From Emticicia agri (lineage in GTDB: Bacteria > Bacteroidota > Bacteroidia > Cytophagales > Spirosomataceae), in contig CAMAQF010000001.1 in the NCBI GenBank assembly GCA_945860265.1, forward strand, positions 124,001-188,000: a stretch of 64,000 bases of DNA, read 5' to 3'. A model generated the notes under the pieces. That model did not search any database and was not told the origin of the DNA. It was given only the letters and a program-made list of their open reading frames with translations. The stretch's first letter is position 1. The number at the start of each line of letters is the position of its first letter. The translations under genes and the position numbers were made by a program. This document shows, one piece after another, positions 45,494 to 55,096 of the stretch.

Positions 45494-46039
45494 TCAAATA
45501 GGCTTTGAAATTTGTATAAATTTAACTTCTAAGCCTCTATCAAGTTTATTTTTTACAACCTTTATACTTACCTTACCTTTAGATTTTATTTCCCAAGTAG
45601 GTGTTTCGGCATTAGCCAGTGGCTGACCGTAAAGAGAAGTAAATTGTTTTGTCAATTCATTTTTAAGACTATCGTTCGAGACTTCAGTATTCATATAAAT
45701 ATCTAATTCGATACCTGAAACACGATTTTGTTTGTCCTTTTGGTAGAGAATATCAATAGTTTCAAGATTATCACTGTCAAAGGAGTAGCCAATATGAGAT
45801 TCTTCTTCTTCAAAAAGTTCGGCTTTTTCTTTCTTTTTAACATTGCTAATATCATCGCCAAAATCAATGCCTCGGAGCATACCTTCGCCCGTACCCATAA
45901 TTGTATGCAGGAGTTTCTGAACGTTACTTGTAGAAGCGTTCTTTGCTGAGGGAGGGCTTAAAACTTGCACTGTTTCAGCTTTTTCTGAGCTATTGCACTC
46001 AATAATAAACAAAGATAAAATTAAATAGTAAATTTTCAT
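45494..46039 (-). CDS. Lipoprotein of unknown function
   Basis: 181 residues. Short signal peptide MKIYYLILSLFIIEC with a lipid Cys at 15, then about 35 low-complexity residues and one globular domain with alternating strands (IGYSFDSDNLETIDILYQKD, NRVSGIELDIYMNTEVSND). I do not recognise a family. Separate from the Omp85 gene upstream by 57 bases on the same strand, so the two may be co-transcribed. Confidence 0.6.
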   Translation of the reverse strand: MKIYYLILSLFIIECNSSEKAETVQVLSPPSAKNASTSNVQKLLHTIMGTGEGMLRGIDFGDDISNVKKKEKAELFEEEESHIGYSFDSDNLETIDILYQKDKQNRVSGIELDIYMNTEVSNDSLKNELTKQFTSLYGQPLANAETPTWEIKSKGKVSIKVVKNKLDRGLEVKFIQISKPI

Positions 46040-46096
46040 ATTTTATGAATTAAAGGTATATTGTGAAATCACAAAATTTTAGTGAGTGGATTGGTA

Positions 46097-47491
46097 TTAG
46101 AATTCACGAGAGAGATTGAAAAATATCCTTTTTTCACCCACTCCGTTAATAGAATAATTTAATCGACCTACTACATTGTACCAAGTCACTATATCAAGTC
46201 CGACCCCTCCACCAAATAACCATTTATTTGCAAATTTAGTATTATTTAGCTCGGGAAAGCTATTTTTTACATATCCAACATCAAAAAAAGTATTTATGTA
46301 TGCTGCAACAGGTAAAGCATTAAATTGTTTCACCTTCAGATAATGGCTCAAATCAAAGATTTTATCAAACATTCGATACTTCATATTTGTCTTTAATAAA
46401 CCATAACTTCGGCCATCAATTACATAAAGTTCGTAGCCTCTAACCAAATCATTTCTATAGCCCAATCCTTGGGTTTGTAAAAAAGGTTGTTTTTCAGGAA
46501 AAGATGACTTAGCTCTAAGACTATAATTTCCGTAAAAGTTTCGGCCTAAAGAAAAGTATTGGCTAACTGTCCCGCTTAAAACAAATTGATTGATATCGTC
46601 ATGTGCCGAAAGCCCATATTTGATAGCATCAAAGCTTAGTCGATATCCTTTAAGAGCATATTGGCGATTGTCTCGACGGTCAAAAACGTAAGAATAACTA
46701 ATTAAAAGATATTTCTGTTGGGTTCGTCCATCTAGAAAATAATTAGGATTTAGGCGAGCAATAGTATCGGCAATTTGAGTTTTGTTATAAGTAATTTGTA
46801 GATATTGATTTTGAAAAAAGCCTGTTCGGCGAGCAAGAACTGCATACAAATTAAGGCGTTCACGTTGGCGTTTTTCACTATCAAAAAATTGAAATTTATC
46901 TTGCGAACTTCTATAAACCATCGTTTTGTTAATGCCGTAATATCCACCAACCGAAAAAGTTGTTTGCAGGGTTTTATCAAGATAAGGCGTGCTGTAAGAA
47001 ATCTCAAAATTGGGAATAAAACCTGCTTCCGCCCTGATTTTTAGTTGGTCGTTATTGCCCGTAAGGTTTGAATGTTTCCCGTAAAGGCCATAAATTGTAC
47101 GGTTCAAATCATGTCCACGTTCGAACCACCATTCGTTAAAATTGCGGTCGGCTAAATAAAATACTGGTAGTACAACTAAATAGAGTCGTTCTTTTACTTC
47201 TACAATTACATCAATTTGCTGATTATCAACTTCTTCCGAAGTAACTTTTACCGTAACAAAGAGATTATTATTTAAGATTTTCTTACGGTCGGCTTCAAAA
47301 AAATGGGACAGTTTAGCTTTTTTAAGAATATCACCTACTTTTATAGCCATATCTCTAAAAATAATCTTTTCTTTTGTGCGGAGATTACCAACTATTTTTA
47401 TCTGACGAACGACCAAAGAATCATTAGCAAAAGATTGATAATGAATACTCTGTAAAAGGAGAAGGTAAATAAAAAATAGTCGTTTGGTCAT
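46097..47491 (-). CDS. Small Omp85-superfamily protein with a single POTRA domain
   Basis: 464 residues. Signal peptide ends at SFANDS; one POTRA domain (about 25-100, VVRQIKIVGNLRTKEKIIFR and KILNNNLFVTVKVTSEEV) precedes a surface-antigen barrel (about 120-464) ending FFNLSREF with terminal Phe. Typical features of the L6 loop region appear at GLGYRNDLVRGYELYVIDGR (the VRGY motif). BamA has five POTRA domains; a single one is found in TamA-like and patatin-associated forms. Its job (protein insertion or transport) cannot be fixed from sequence. Confidence 0.85.
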   Translation of the reverse strand: MTKRLFFIYLLLLQSIHYQSFANDSLVVRQIKIVGNLRTKEKIIFRDMAIKVGDILKKAKLSHFFEADRKKILNNNLFVTVKVTSEEVDNQQIDVIVEVKERLYLVVLPVFYLADRNFNEWWFERGHDLNRTIYGLYGKHSNLTGNNDQLKIRAEAGFIPNFEISYSTPYLDKTLQTTFSVGGYYGINKTMVYRSSQDKFQFFDSEKRQRERLNLYAVLARRTGFFQNQYLQITYNKTQIADTIARLNPNYFLDGRTQQKYLLISYSYVFDRRDNRQYALKGYRLSFDAIKYGLSAHDDINQFVLSGTVSQYFSLGRNFYGNYSLRAKSSFPEKQPFLQTQGLGYRNDLVRGYELYVIDGRSYGLLKTNMKYRMFDKIFDLSHYLKVKQFNALPVAAYINTFFDVGYVKNSFPELNNTKFANKWLFGGGVGLDIVTWYNVVGRLNYSINGVGEKRIFFNLSREF

Positions 47492-47677
47492 TAATAATCG
47501 GCTATAAATAGTGGTGTTTTGAATAATATACGCGGTTTTTACACTATTGTAAACGTCAAATTTAAACTATTTTTTAAGAAAAGCCATAATATATTGTATC
47601 ATCAAAATTGTAAAACTAACTTTAAGCAATATTTATGAAACCAACCGCTTCGGTAGTCTGATTAAAAACAAATAAGA

Positions 47678-48892
47678 ATGGAAACTCTATTTATAACCGA
47701 AAAACTGAAAGATTTATTGCCAAAAATCAAGGCTTTTGTAGAAAACGAACTATATCCACTCGAAACTACAGAGAACCTTGCCCATAACTTCTCGTTTGTT
47801 GAACCAATTTTACAAGAAAAAAGAGCTTTAGTAAAAAATGCTGGCCTTTGGGGTTTGCATCTACCCGAAGAAGACGGCGGCCTTGGACTTACGCTCTGTG
47901 AATTTGGACAAATCAGTGAGGTACTGGCAAGTTCGCCTTTTGGGCATTTTGTGTTTAATACACAAGCTCCAGACATTGGCAATACTGAATTGATGCACAA
48001 ATATGCTCCTAAACACCTCAAAGACAAATATTTAAAGCCTTTGATGGATGGCGAAATTAGAAGTTGTTTCTCAATGACCGAACCCGAATTTGCTGGCTCA
48101 AATCCTACTCGAATGGGAACAACGGCCGTAAAAGATGGTGATGATTATATTATTAATGGACATAAATGGTTTACGTCTTCGGCCGATGGTGCTGCTTTTG
48201 CAGTTGTTATGGCCGTGACAAACCCTGATGCGGCTCCGCACAAGCGAGCAAGTCAGATTATCGTACCGCTTGATACTGAAGGTTACAAATTTATAAGAAA
48301 TATTCCAATCATGGGACATGCAGGCGATAGCTGGGCAAGCCACGCTGAGGTAATTTATGAAAATGTGCGAGTTCCACAAGCCAATCTAATCGGTATGGAA
48401 GGTGCAGGTTTTTTACTGGCACAAGAACGCCTCGGGCCAGGTCGCATTCACCACTGTATGCGTTTTATCGGTATTGCCGAGCGTAGTTTTGATTTAATGT
48501 GTCGCTATGCCGCATCAAGAGAAATGGCCGAAGGAGTGATGCTGGGCGAAATGCAATTTATTCAAGGATTTATTGCCGAAAGTAGAGCCGAAATTGAAGC
48601 TGCCCGCCTTTTGGTGCTTCGCACGGCAAAAAATATCGACGAACAAGGAGCAGCTGCCGTGCGTGATGAAATATCGATGATTAAATTTTTTACTGCCAAT
48701 ATGATGCTCCGAGTAATCGACCGAGCAATTCAAACGCATGGTGCATTAGGAATGACGAGCGATATTTTGCTTTCGTACTGGTATGCTCACGAACGTGCAG
48801 CCCGAATCTATGATGGAGCAGATGAAGTACATAAATCAGCCCTAGCTCGTGGTATTTTGAAAGGTTATGGGCTAGATAAACGCAAAAAATAA
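47678..48892 (+). CDS. Acyl-CoA dehydrogenase
   Basis: 404 residues. N-terminal helical domain (GLWGLHLPEEDGGLGLTLCE), middle beta domain with FSMTEPEFAGSNPTRMGTTA and WFTSSADGAAFAVVM, and a C-terminal helical domain including IQTHGALGMTSDILLSYWYAHERAARIYDGADEVH, which positions the catalytic base region and FAD contacts. Length and the ADEVHKSALAR ending fit the ACAD10/11-like subgroup. It oxidises an acyl-CoA at the alpha-beta bond and passes electrons to ETF. Stands alone; chain length unknown. Confidence 0.92.
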   Translation: METLFITEKLKDLLPKIKAFVENELYPLETTENLAHNFSFVEPILQEKRALVKNAGLWGLHLPEEDGGLGLTLCEFGQISEVLASSPFGHFVFNTQAPDIGNTELMHKYAPKHLKDKYLKPLMDGEIRSCFSMTEPEFAGSNPTRMGTTAVKDGDDYIINGHKWFTSSADGAAFAVVMAVTNPDAAPHKRASQIIVPLDTEGYKFIRNIPIMGHAGDSWASHAEVIYENVRVPQANLIGMEGAGFLLAQERLGPGRIHHCMRFIGIAERSFDLMCRYAASREMAEGVMLGEMQFIQGFIAESRAEIEAARLLVLRTAKNIDEQGAAAVRDEISMIKFFTANMMLRVIDRAIQTHGALGMTSDILLSYWYAHERAARIYDGADEVHKSALARGILKGYGLDKRKK

Positions 48893-48897
48893 AAAAA

Positions 48898-48937
48898 ATT
48901 GGAGGTACATCTGAGTTAGTTGTGCCTCCATTTATTT
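48898..48937. terminator. Bidirectional terminator
   Basis: TGGAGGTAC pairs with GTGCCTCCA, flanked by A-run and T-run, between the convergent acyl-CoA dehydrogenase and sensor kinase genes. Confidence 0.75.
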
Positions 48938-50138
48938 AAACTGTATCCAACAAAATCCTAAATGTTGTACCTTTATCAACTTGGGTTTCTTTCACAAAAA
49001 GTTTGCCTTGGTGGTAGTTTTCGATAATACGTTTCGCTAAAGTAAGTCCTAAACCCCAACCTCGTTTTTTTGTACTAAAACCTGGTTTGAAAACCTTCCG
49101 AACATTCATTTTAGAGATCCCTTTTCCTGTGTCTCGTATATCAATCGCAATCGTTTTTTTTCCAGTTGGCGTAATCGTAACAAATAATTCCCCGATTCCA
49201 CCCATCGCATCTACGGCATTCTTGCACAGATTTTCCACAACCCATTCCATTAAGTTTTTATTTAAGCTAACTTTCACATTATCAAATACTTTACTTTCGA
49301 AATGTACTTTTACTTTTGTAGAAATTCGACGCCCTAAATAAGCAAGTGTCTGTTGCACCAAAGGAGCGATTTCTTCTTCACTCATCTGCGGTACCGAACC
49401 AATATTGGAAAAACGAGTAGTGATAGTTTCAAGACGCTTAACATCCTTTTCCATTTCATCCCCAATGCTCCCATCAAAGTTCGGTTCAGAGCGAAGTACC
49501 TCCACCCAAGCCATCAAGGCCGAAATCGGTGTACCTAGTTGATGAGCGGTTTCTTTGGCCAACCCTACCCAAACTCTGTTTTGTTCGGCTTTGCGAGAAG
49601 AACTGTAAGCGATAAATGCCAACGAACCAAAAATCAAGAATGTGCCCAATAAAATATATGGAAAAAAACGTAATTGTTTGGCTACCAACGAATTACTATA
49701 AAAAAGTGATGTTTTATCCTTCCCTATCGAAAATTCAAAAGGTGGGTGTTCGTTAGCCATTTCCGAAATTTTGGTATATAAAATAGTTTCTTGTTCCTTT
49801 TGCTTCCAAGTTCGGGTTGAGTCTTTAAATTCTGAAATATTTATATTAGCAATAGGTACACCATTCTGAACAATAATAGCAGGAATAGTTTCGTTTGCAT
49901 CTAAAACTTCTTGCACAAACGTATAGTCACAAGTATTTTCCAAACTCATTTCGATAAACGCTTTAATACTTGCAGCGTATAAAGTAACGTATCTTTTCTC
50001 TCGCTCTTCTACTTGTTGAGCGAGTTGATTAAAATAATATAAAACGCCAATTCCAATTGTAAGCAAAACCGCTATCGCCACAAACCGCCAACCTGTAATT
50101 TGCTCATAAATATTTACAAAAACTTCTCTTTTTGCCAT
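48936..50138 (-). CDS. Membrane sensor histidine kinase
   Basis: 400 residues. Two membrane helices (about 16-36 and 160-182) enclose a periplasmic sensing domain of about 120 residues. The kinase core has the phospho-acceptor His in GLAKETAHQLGTPISAL (about residue 199), the N box VVENLCKNAVDAMGG, G1 IRDTGKGIS and G2 KRGWGLGLTLAKRIIENYH. This HQLGTP subtype is common in Bacteroidota. No response regulator is adjacent. It might pair with a distant regulator; the receiver-GT2 fusion at 37283 is one candidate, but there is no direct evidence. Confidence 0.9.
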   Translation of the reverse strand: MAKREVFVNIYEQITGWRFVAIAVLLTIGIGVLYYFNQLAQQVEEREKRYVTLYAASIKAFIEMSLENTCDYTFVQEVLDANETIPAIIVQNGVPIANINISEFKDSTRTWKQKEQETILYTKISEMANEHPPFEFSIGKDKTSLFYSNSLVAKQLRFFPYILLGTFLIFGSLAFIAYSSSRKAEQNRVWVGLAKETAHQLGTPISALMAWVEVLRSEPNFDGSIGDEMEKDVKRLETITTRFSNIGSVPQMSEEEIAPLVQQTLAYLGRRISTKVKVHFESKVFDNVKVSLNKNLMEWVVENLCKNAVDAMGGIGELFVTITPTGKKTIAIDIRDTGKGISKMNVRKVFKPGFSTKKRGWGLGLTLAKRIIENYHQGKLFVKETQVDKGTTFRILLDTV

Positions 50139-50553
50139 AAATCTTAAATTTACCTTGAATAAAAACGCTCAATATCAAATCACAATTTAGTAAAACTATT
50201 TAGAAGTATTCTAAATTAAACATATTTCATTTATTTATTTAGCTTTGGGCAAACTATTTAACGCTTATTGTCGTAAGTAATTATAACTAAGTAACTAGTA
50301 AAAGCTTGTCAAATAAGCCAAAACTTGTCTTTTAAAGTATTTCTTTCAATTAAATACATACAATAATTTTGAACCATCACACAGATTAACTAAAAAACTG
50401 TTTTTAAAATGCTTTTGAATTTTTGTATTTTTTTAAGTTAAACACGAAATAAACATTAAATTAATTTAGAACAATTCTAAATAAAAAAAACTGACAGAAA
50501 TCTTATCGTTCGTAATGATTCTGACCGTAAATTTGCAAACTATTTTATATAAT
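50139..50553. promoter_or_regulatory. Divergent intergenic region with a hemA promoter
   Basis: 415 bases, AT-rich, no gene seen. TAAATTTG at 50528-50535 is an exact TAnnTTTG box 19 bases before the ATG at 50554; this favours that ATG over the one at 50515, which lies before the promoter. Confidence 0.5.
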
Positions 50554-51810
50554 ATGCACGGATTATTTAAAGCAATAACAATTTCGCATAAAAAAGCCTC
50601 CTTAAAGTTAAGAGGACAAATTGCACTTAACGAAGAAGAATCTAAAGTATTGATGCTTAAGATTCGTGAATCGTTTGAGGTATCGGAAGTGCTTGTGCTT
50701 TCTACTTGCAATCGCACTGAGGTTTATTATGTTTCAGAAAATAATTTAGGTGAAGAAATTATTCGCTTAATCGCCAGCCAAAAAGTACTTAGCTCATACG
50801 AAATTCTGCCTTTATTTGAAATAATTCATGACCATAACGAAGCCGTAAGATATTTGTTTGAAGTTTCAATTGGCTTGCACTCGCAGGTAATTGGCGATTT
50901 GCAGATACCGAACCAAGTAAAACACGCTTACCAATGGTCGGCGGATGTACAAATGGCGGGGCCGTTTTTGCATCGTTTACTTCACACTATTTTCTTTACA
51001 AACAAAAAAATCGTTCAAGAAACTTCGTTCCATGATGGAGCGGCATCTACTTCTTACGCAACCGTAGAAGTAATGGAAACTTTCTTGCCACTTTTGAGCA
51101 ATCCAAAAGTTTTGGTAGTTGGTTTGGGCGAAATCGGTGAAGATATTTGTAGAACTTTGGCCGATAAAGGTTATAAAAATATCACGATTACAAATCGTAC
51201 TTTAGAAAAAGCACAAAAACTGGCTAACGTATTAGGCTTTGAAGTAGCTGATTATCAACTCGTTAATCAGAATATTTTAGAAGCTGATATTGTTATTTCG
51301 TCAGTACGTTGCGAGTCGCCAATTATTACGAAAGAAACACTTAAAGATAAAACGCTCGCCGTAAAATATTTGATTGACCTTTCGTTACCAAATAGCATTG
51401 CGACTGATATTGAGGAAGTTACGGGAGTTGTTGCGTATGATTTGGACCAAATCCAGCGTAGGGCTAATGAGGCTATTCAACGCCGCATGGAAGCGATCCC
51501 GCAAGTATTTAGCATTATCAGCGATGCAATTGGAGAGTTTGATAATTGGTCCCATGAAATGATTGTTTCGCCAACGATTCAGAAATTGAAAGGGGCTTTA
51601 GAACAAATCAGAAAAGAAGAAATGGCTCGTTTTGTGAAAGACCTTTCGGCCGAAGAAGTAGAAAAGATGGACAAAATTACTTCGAGTATGATGCAAAAAA
51701 TAATCAAATTGCCAGTAATTCAGCTAAAAGCAGCCTGTAAACGTGGCGAAGCAGAAACACTAATTGATGTTTTGAATGATTTATTCAATTTGGAGAAACA
51801 AACTGTGTAA
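50554..51810 (+). CDS. hemA: Glutamyl-tRNA reductase
   Basis: 418 residues from the ATG at 50554. The active-site Cys lies in VLVLSTCNRTEVYYV (about residue 50), the family signature HSQVIGDLQIPNQVKHAY follows, and the NADPH-binding domain has VVGLGEIGEDICRTL with ITNRTLEKA; the helical dimerisation domain ends the protein. It makes glutamate-1-semialdehyde from Glu-tRNA, the first step of the C5 haem pathway. Standalone; a start at 50515 would precede the -7 box and add residues unlike the family. Followed by a palindromic repeat and a terminator. Confidence 0.95.
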   Translation: MHGLFKAITISHKKASLKLRGQIALNEEESKVLMLKIRESFEVSEVLVLSTCNRTEVYYVSENNLGEEIIRLIASQKVLSSYEILPLFEIIHDHNEAVRYLFEVSIGLHSQVIGDLQIPNQVKHAYQWSADVQMAGPFLHRLLHTIFFTNKKIVQETSFHDGAASTSYATVEVMETFLPLLSNPKVLVVGLGEIGEDICRTLADKGYKNITITNRTLEKAQKLANVLGFEVADYQLVNQNILEADIVISSVRCESPIITKETLKDKTLAVKYLIDLSLPNSIATDIEEVTGVVAYDLDQIQRRANEAIQRRMEAIPQVFSIISDAIGEFDNWSHEMIVSPTIQKLKGALEQIRKEEMARFVKDLSAEEVEKMDKITSSMMQKIIKLPVIQLKAACKRGEAETLIDVLNDLFNLEKQTV

Positions 51811-51813
51811 ATC

Positions 51814-51879
51814 GTAGGACAGGTTTGCAACCTGTCAATCGTAGTAACTAAAAACAGACAGGTTAGAAACCTGTCCTAC
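51814..51879. repeat. GACAGGTT palindromic repeat element, copy 2
   Basis: Left arm 51814-51836 begins GTAGGACAGGTTTGCAAC; right arm 51857-51879 is the inverse complement (GACAGGTTAGAAACCTGTCC and so on), 20 bases apart. Same arms as at 5238-5321; better conserved here. Confidence 0.8.
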
Positions 51880-51888
51880 AAAATATTA

Positions 51889-51923
51889 AAAGGCGTAATT
51901 TCTGTGGAAATTACGCCTTTTTT
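51889..51923 (+). terminator. Terminator after hemA
   Basis: AAAGGCGTAATTTC pairs with GAAATTACGCCTTTTTT across TGTG; long perfect stem with T-run. Confidence 0.88.
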
Positions 51924-51975
51924 GTAAGGTAGATTTTCTACATGTCACTATCAAAATAAAACTAATGTAAAAGCT

Positions 51976-52308
51976 CTAAATAAATTCAAGATGATTTTCC
52001 ATATCTGAACCATTTAAAACTTGCGAAATGAGCATCAAGCCTTGAATAATTTGACCAATTGAAGTACGTTGATGTGCATAAACAATGCCTTTATGGAAAA
52101 CTTGTTGGGCATGAAATTTAAGAAAATCATCATCTTGAGTAAAAATTACCCTATTTTCTTTAATAGCTAATGCCAGATGTTGTTCATCAGAGGCAGCAAG
52201 CATATTTGCATCATTGCAACTCAAAACATCAATTCCTCTACGACGAAGTCCTTCAATTACGGCTGGATGGACATGTTCATCGGTATAGAATTTAATATTA
52301 TTCGCCAT
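51976..52308 (-). CDS. DUF5615 PIN-like protein
   Basis: 110 residues. Starts NIKFYTDEHVHPAVIEGLRRRGIDV and continues VIFTQDDDFLKFHAQ: the DEHV and QDDDF acidic motifs are those of the Mut7-C/DUF5615 branch of PIN-like nucleases. It is translated from inside the DUF433 gene (11-base overlap). DUF433/DUF5615 pairs are thought to be toxin-antitoxin systems by analogy; direct proof for this family is thin. Confidence 0.83.
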   Translation of the reverse strand: MANNIKFYTDEHVHPAVIEGLRRRGIDVLSCNDANMLAASDEQHLALAIKENRVIFTQDDDFLKFHAQQVFHKGIVYAHQRTSIGQIIQGLMLISQVLNGSDMENHLEFI

Positions 52309-52600
52309 TCAGTTTTAGCTTCAACTTTGAAGGATTCTGTTCTTTCAAAATCTCAATAAATCTTTCAGAATCATTCATTGAGATTTCGATAAGGTGCTGA
52401 TTATCAAAATAGTATGCCAATGCTGCATATACATCAACAAGGCTAATGTGATATTGTGTAGCGATTTCATCTGCCGAAAACCCCTTCATTTCGTGCCATA
52501 CAACAATATCAGCTACTGTAATGCGATGCCCTGCAATATGAGGTTTTCCTCCCCGAATATTCAGATTAGTGACAATATGTGCATCTAATGTTTGGACCAT
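52298..52600 (-). CDS. DUF433 domain protein, putative antitoxin
   Basis: 100 residues. IRGGKPHIAGHRITVADIVVWHEMKGFSADEIATQYHISLVDVYAALAYYFDN is the helix-turn-helix-like DUF433 core (GKPxIxGxRItVxxI). Comes first in the pair with the PIN-like DUF5615 gene, as is usual. Likely DNA-binding and autoregulating. Confidence 0.85.
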   Translation of the reverse strand: MVQTLDAHIVTNLNIRGGKPHIAGHRITVADIVVWHEMKGFSADEIATQYHISLVDVYAALAYYFDNQHLIEISMNDSERFIEILKEQNPSKLKLKLNGE

Positions 52601-52676
52601 TTTAAAAATATATTTTTACTTTAAAGGTATTAATAAAAATTTGCTGTGTCAAAATAAATTTCTACATTTCAAAAAT

Positions 52677-53285
52677 TCAACCTAAAATCGTTGCTTCTAC
52701 TCTTTTCTTGGCTTCTTCGATGGCGGCTTTTGCTTCGTTTTGTAGGTTTTTTGCTTGTTGTCTGATGTTTGTGATTTCTGTAACAATCTTTTCTTGAATT
52801 TAGAGTGCAGGGAGCGGAAAAGTAGTAGTACCTATTTCGTCTAAATTAATATTTGCACGGGCAACTGGTCTTTTTAGTCTATCTAAAACGCCCTTACCTG
52901 CTGAATAAAATTGGATTGATTTAAAGAATTCTGGTAAAACATCTTCACCAAATCGAACGAGAGCTAAGGCTTGATTAATATTTGCTTCTTTATCAGATTC
53001 ATAAATTGTGACCTGTCCAATTGTTGCCCCAACAATTGCAATTAAAGTATCGTTGAATTTTAATTGTGAACTTTTGAGCATTTTTTCATGAACTTCTCTT
53101 TTTATATAAAGACAATTTTCAAAATCAATCTCATTAAGCTCGTTTATTTCTCCGCTTCTAATAAAAGGAACTCCAAGCTCCCGTTTTGTATAATCATCAC
53201 CTCCAGAAAGCGGCGTTGCCCCACTTATAATTTTAACTGCTTTTTGATTTACTTTAACAATCGGAAATTTACTCTTTTGTCTCTA
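52677..53285 (-). pseudogene. Type I restriction specificity subunit (HsdS) fragment with an in-frame stop
   Basis: The frame is open from a TAG at 53283-53285 through KFPIVKVNQKAVKIISGATP, GVPFIRSGEINELNEIDFEN, LIAIVGATIGQVTIYESDKE, ANINQALALV, RLKRPVARANINLDEIGTTTFPLPAL, then TAA (52800-52802) and IQEKIVTEITNIRQQAKNLQ to the TGA at 52677-52679. This is one target-recognition domain plus the following conserved helix of an HsdS protein, with one stop where Glu or Gln is expected. The first domain and the rest of a type I system (HsdM, HsdR) are absent, so it is an orphan remnant. Confidence 0.82.
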
Positions 53286-53311
53286 AAAAATCAAAGCCTG
53301 TTACATAAAGT

Positions 53312-53350
53312 AAAACAACGCCCACGATGACCGTAGGCGTTTATTGCTTT
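53312..53350. terminator. Imperfect hairpin terminator
   Basis: AACGCCCACG pairs with CGTAGGCGTT across a short loop, between the HsdS remnant and the next gene. Confidence 0.55.
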
Positions 53351-53599
53351 ACTCCCTGTTTACTGTAATTTTCGACTTTTCAGAGGTAGGATTTTTAAGC
53401 TAAACGCAAAAATTTATATGTCGTTTTTTTAGATTTTTTCTATAAAATGAATGTTGGTTTGAGTGCAAATATAGGTCAAAAAATGCAGAATATATAGTTT
53501 GGCAAAAACGAGTAGCTTTTGATTAAACAAATAAATTACGTTCCTTTTTTCCTCCCCAATTTTTCTCTACATTTCGTAAAAATTCAACCTTCTATCAAT

Positions 53600-55045
53600 A
53601 TGAACAACACTTACGATAAAAAACAACAAAACTCACGCCGTAATTTCCTCAAAACCAGCACTTTGGCCTCCGCAGGCTTTATGATTGTGCCTCGTCATGT
53701 GTTGGGCAAAGGCTTCGTTGCACCGAGTGATAAACTCAATATTGCGGCCGTTGGCTGTGGCGGGAAAGCCGATTTTAATATTCCGCAGGCTTATAATAAT
53801 GGTTCTGATAATATCGTAGCTCTTTGCGATGTTGATGATAGACAATCGGCCAAGTTTCGAGCGAAATTTCCGAATGCTCCGTATTTCAGAGATTACCGAA
53901 AAATGTTGGAGTCGGAAGGCAAAAATATTGATGCCGTAATCGTGACTACGCCCGACCACATGCACTACCCAATTGCGATGTCGGCTATGCAACTTGGCAA
54001 GCACGTTTATTGCGAAAAACCATTGACCCACGATATTTGGGAAGCACGCCAAATGACTGAAGGTGCGATGAAATACAAGGTCGTTACACAAATGGGCAAC
54101 CAAGGAAGTAGCGGAAAAGGAACAAGAGTTACCGAAGCAATTGTGCAAAATGGCATGATTGGCGAAGTTCACACAGTAGAAGTTTGGACAAATCGCCCTG
54201 TTTGGCCGCAAGGGGTACAATCGCCAAAAGATAAAAGAGAAAAACAACCAATTCCGAACGAAGTTGACTGGAATTTATGGCTCGGTACTGCCCCAATGCG
54301 AGATTACCACGAAGCTTATATGCCATTCCGCTGGCGTGGTTATTGGGATTTCGGTACGGGTGCTTTGGGCGACATGGGCTGTCATTTTATTGATGTACCT
54401 TTCCGTACACTCAAATTAGGTTATCCAAGTTCAGTTGAATGTTCGGTCGGGCAAGTCTATGCCGATTTTTTCAAAGAAGCATTTTTTGATGATAGTTGTC
54501 CACCGTCGTCGGCAATTCACCTTAAATTTCCTAATCCAACCAGCAAAAACTATAAAGAATTGAGCCTTTCGTGGTATGATGGTGGTATTCGCCCAAAACT
54601 TCCTGAAGGTTGCGATTATGAAAAGGTTTTCGCCAATATTGACGGTGGAATCATGTTTATTGGCACAAAAGGAATCTTAGCTTGTGAGCTTTTTGGCAAT
54701 AATCCAAAGCTATTTGCCAATGGAAAACTGCAAGATGTGAAGTTTCCAGACCCAAAACGTGCCTTAGTTGATGGCGACACAAATGGCCATCAACAACAAT
54801 GGGTAAAAGCCTGTAAATCGGGTTTTGGAACTTATACAAGTTCGTCGTTCGACCAATCTGGGCCTTTGACCGAAACAGTTTTGATGGGAAATTTGGCCGT
54901 TCGTTCGTTTTTGATGAGAAATTCTAAAGATAAATTTATCGGAAGAAAAAAACTTTTGTGGGATGGCAAAAATATGAAAATCACCAATTTTGATGAAGCA
55001 AATGCTTTCATAAAGCGAGAATATCGTGCAGGTGGCTGGATTTAA
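53600..55045 (+). CDS. Tat-exported Gfo/Idh/MocA-family oxidoreductase
   Basis: 481 residues from the ATG at 53600. It opens with a twin-arginine signal (NSRRNFLKTSTLASAGFMIV), so it is folded with its cofactor before export. The Rossmann domain has LNIAAVGCGGKADFNIPQAY, followed by VALCDVDDRQSAKF, TTPDHMHYPIAMSAMQLGKHVYCEKPLTHD (with the EKP motif) and the C-terminal alpha/beta domain. Members act on sugars or inositol with bound NAD(P). Bacteroidota have many such exported copies, often for glycan degradation. No sugar genes adjoin it here. Confidence 0.92.
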   Translation: MNNTYDKKQQNSRRNFLKTSTLASAGFMIVPRHVLGKGFVAPSDKLNIAAVGCGGKADFNIPQAYNNGSDNIVALCDVDDRQSAKFRAKFPNAPYFRDYRKMLESEGKNIDAVIVTTPDHMHYPIAMSAMQLGKHVYCEKPLTHDIWEARQMTEGAMKYKVVTQMGNQGSSGKGTRVTEAIVQNGMIGEVHTVEVWTNRPVWPQGVQSPKDKREKQPIPNEVDWNLWLGTAPMRDYHEAYMPFRWRGYWDFGTGALGDMGCHFIDVPFRTLKLGYPSSVECSVGQVYADFFKEAFFDDSCPPSSAIHLKFPNPTSKNYKELSLSWYDGGIRPKLPEGCDYEKVFANIDGGIMFIGTKGILACELFGNNPKLFANGKLQDVKFPDPKRALVDGDTNGHQQQWVKACKSGFGTYTSSSFDQSGPLTETVLMGNLAVRSFLMRNSKDKFIGRKKLLWDGKNMKITNFDEANAFIKREYRAGGWI

Positions 55046-55053
55046 CTTCATAT

Positions 55054-55094
55054 AAAAAACGTCGGCATAGCTTTGAGCTATGCCGACGCTATAA
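55054..55094. terminator. Strong 13-bp-stem hairpin between convergent genes
   Basis: CGTCGGCATAGCT pairs with AGCTATGCCGACG across TTG. On the minus strand it is followed by TTTTTT, so it ends the TonB-receptor gene; on the plus strand it may help end the oxidoreductase gene. Confidence 0.85.
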
Positions 55095-55096
55095 TA

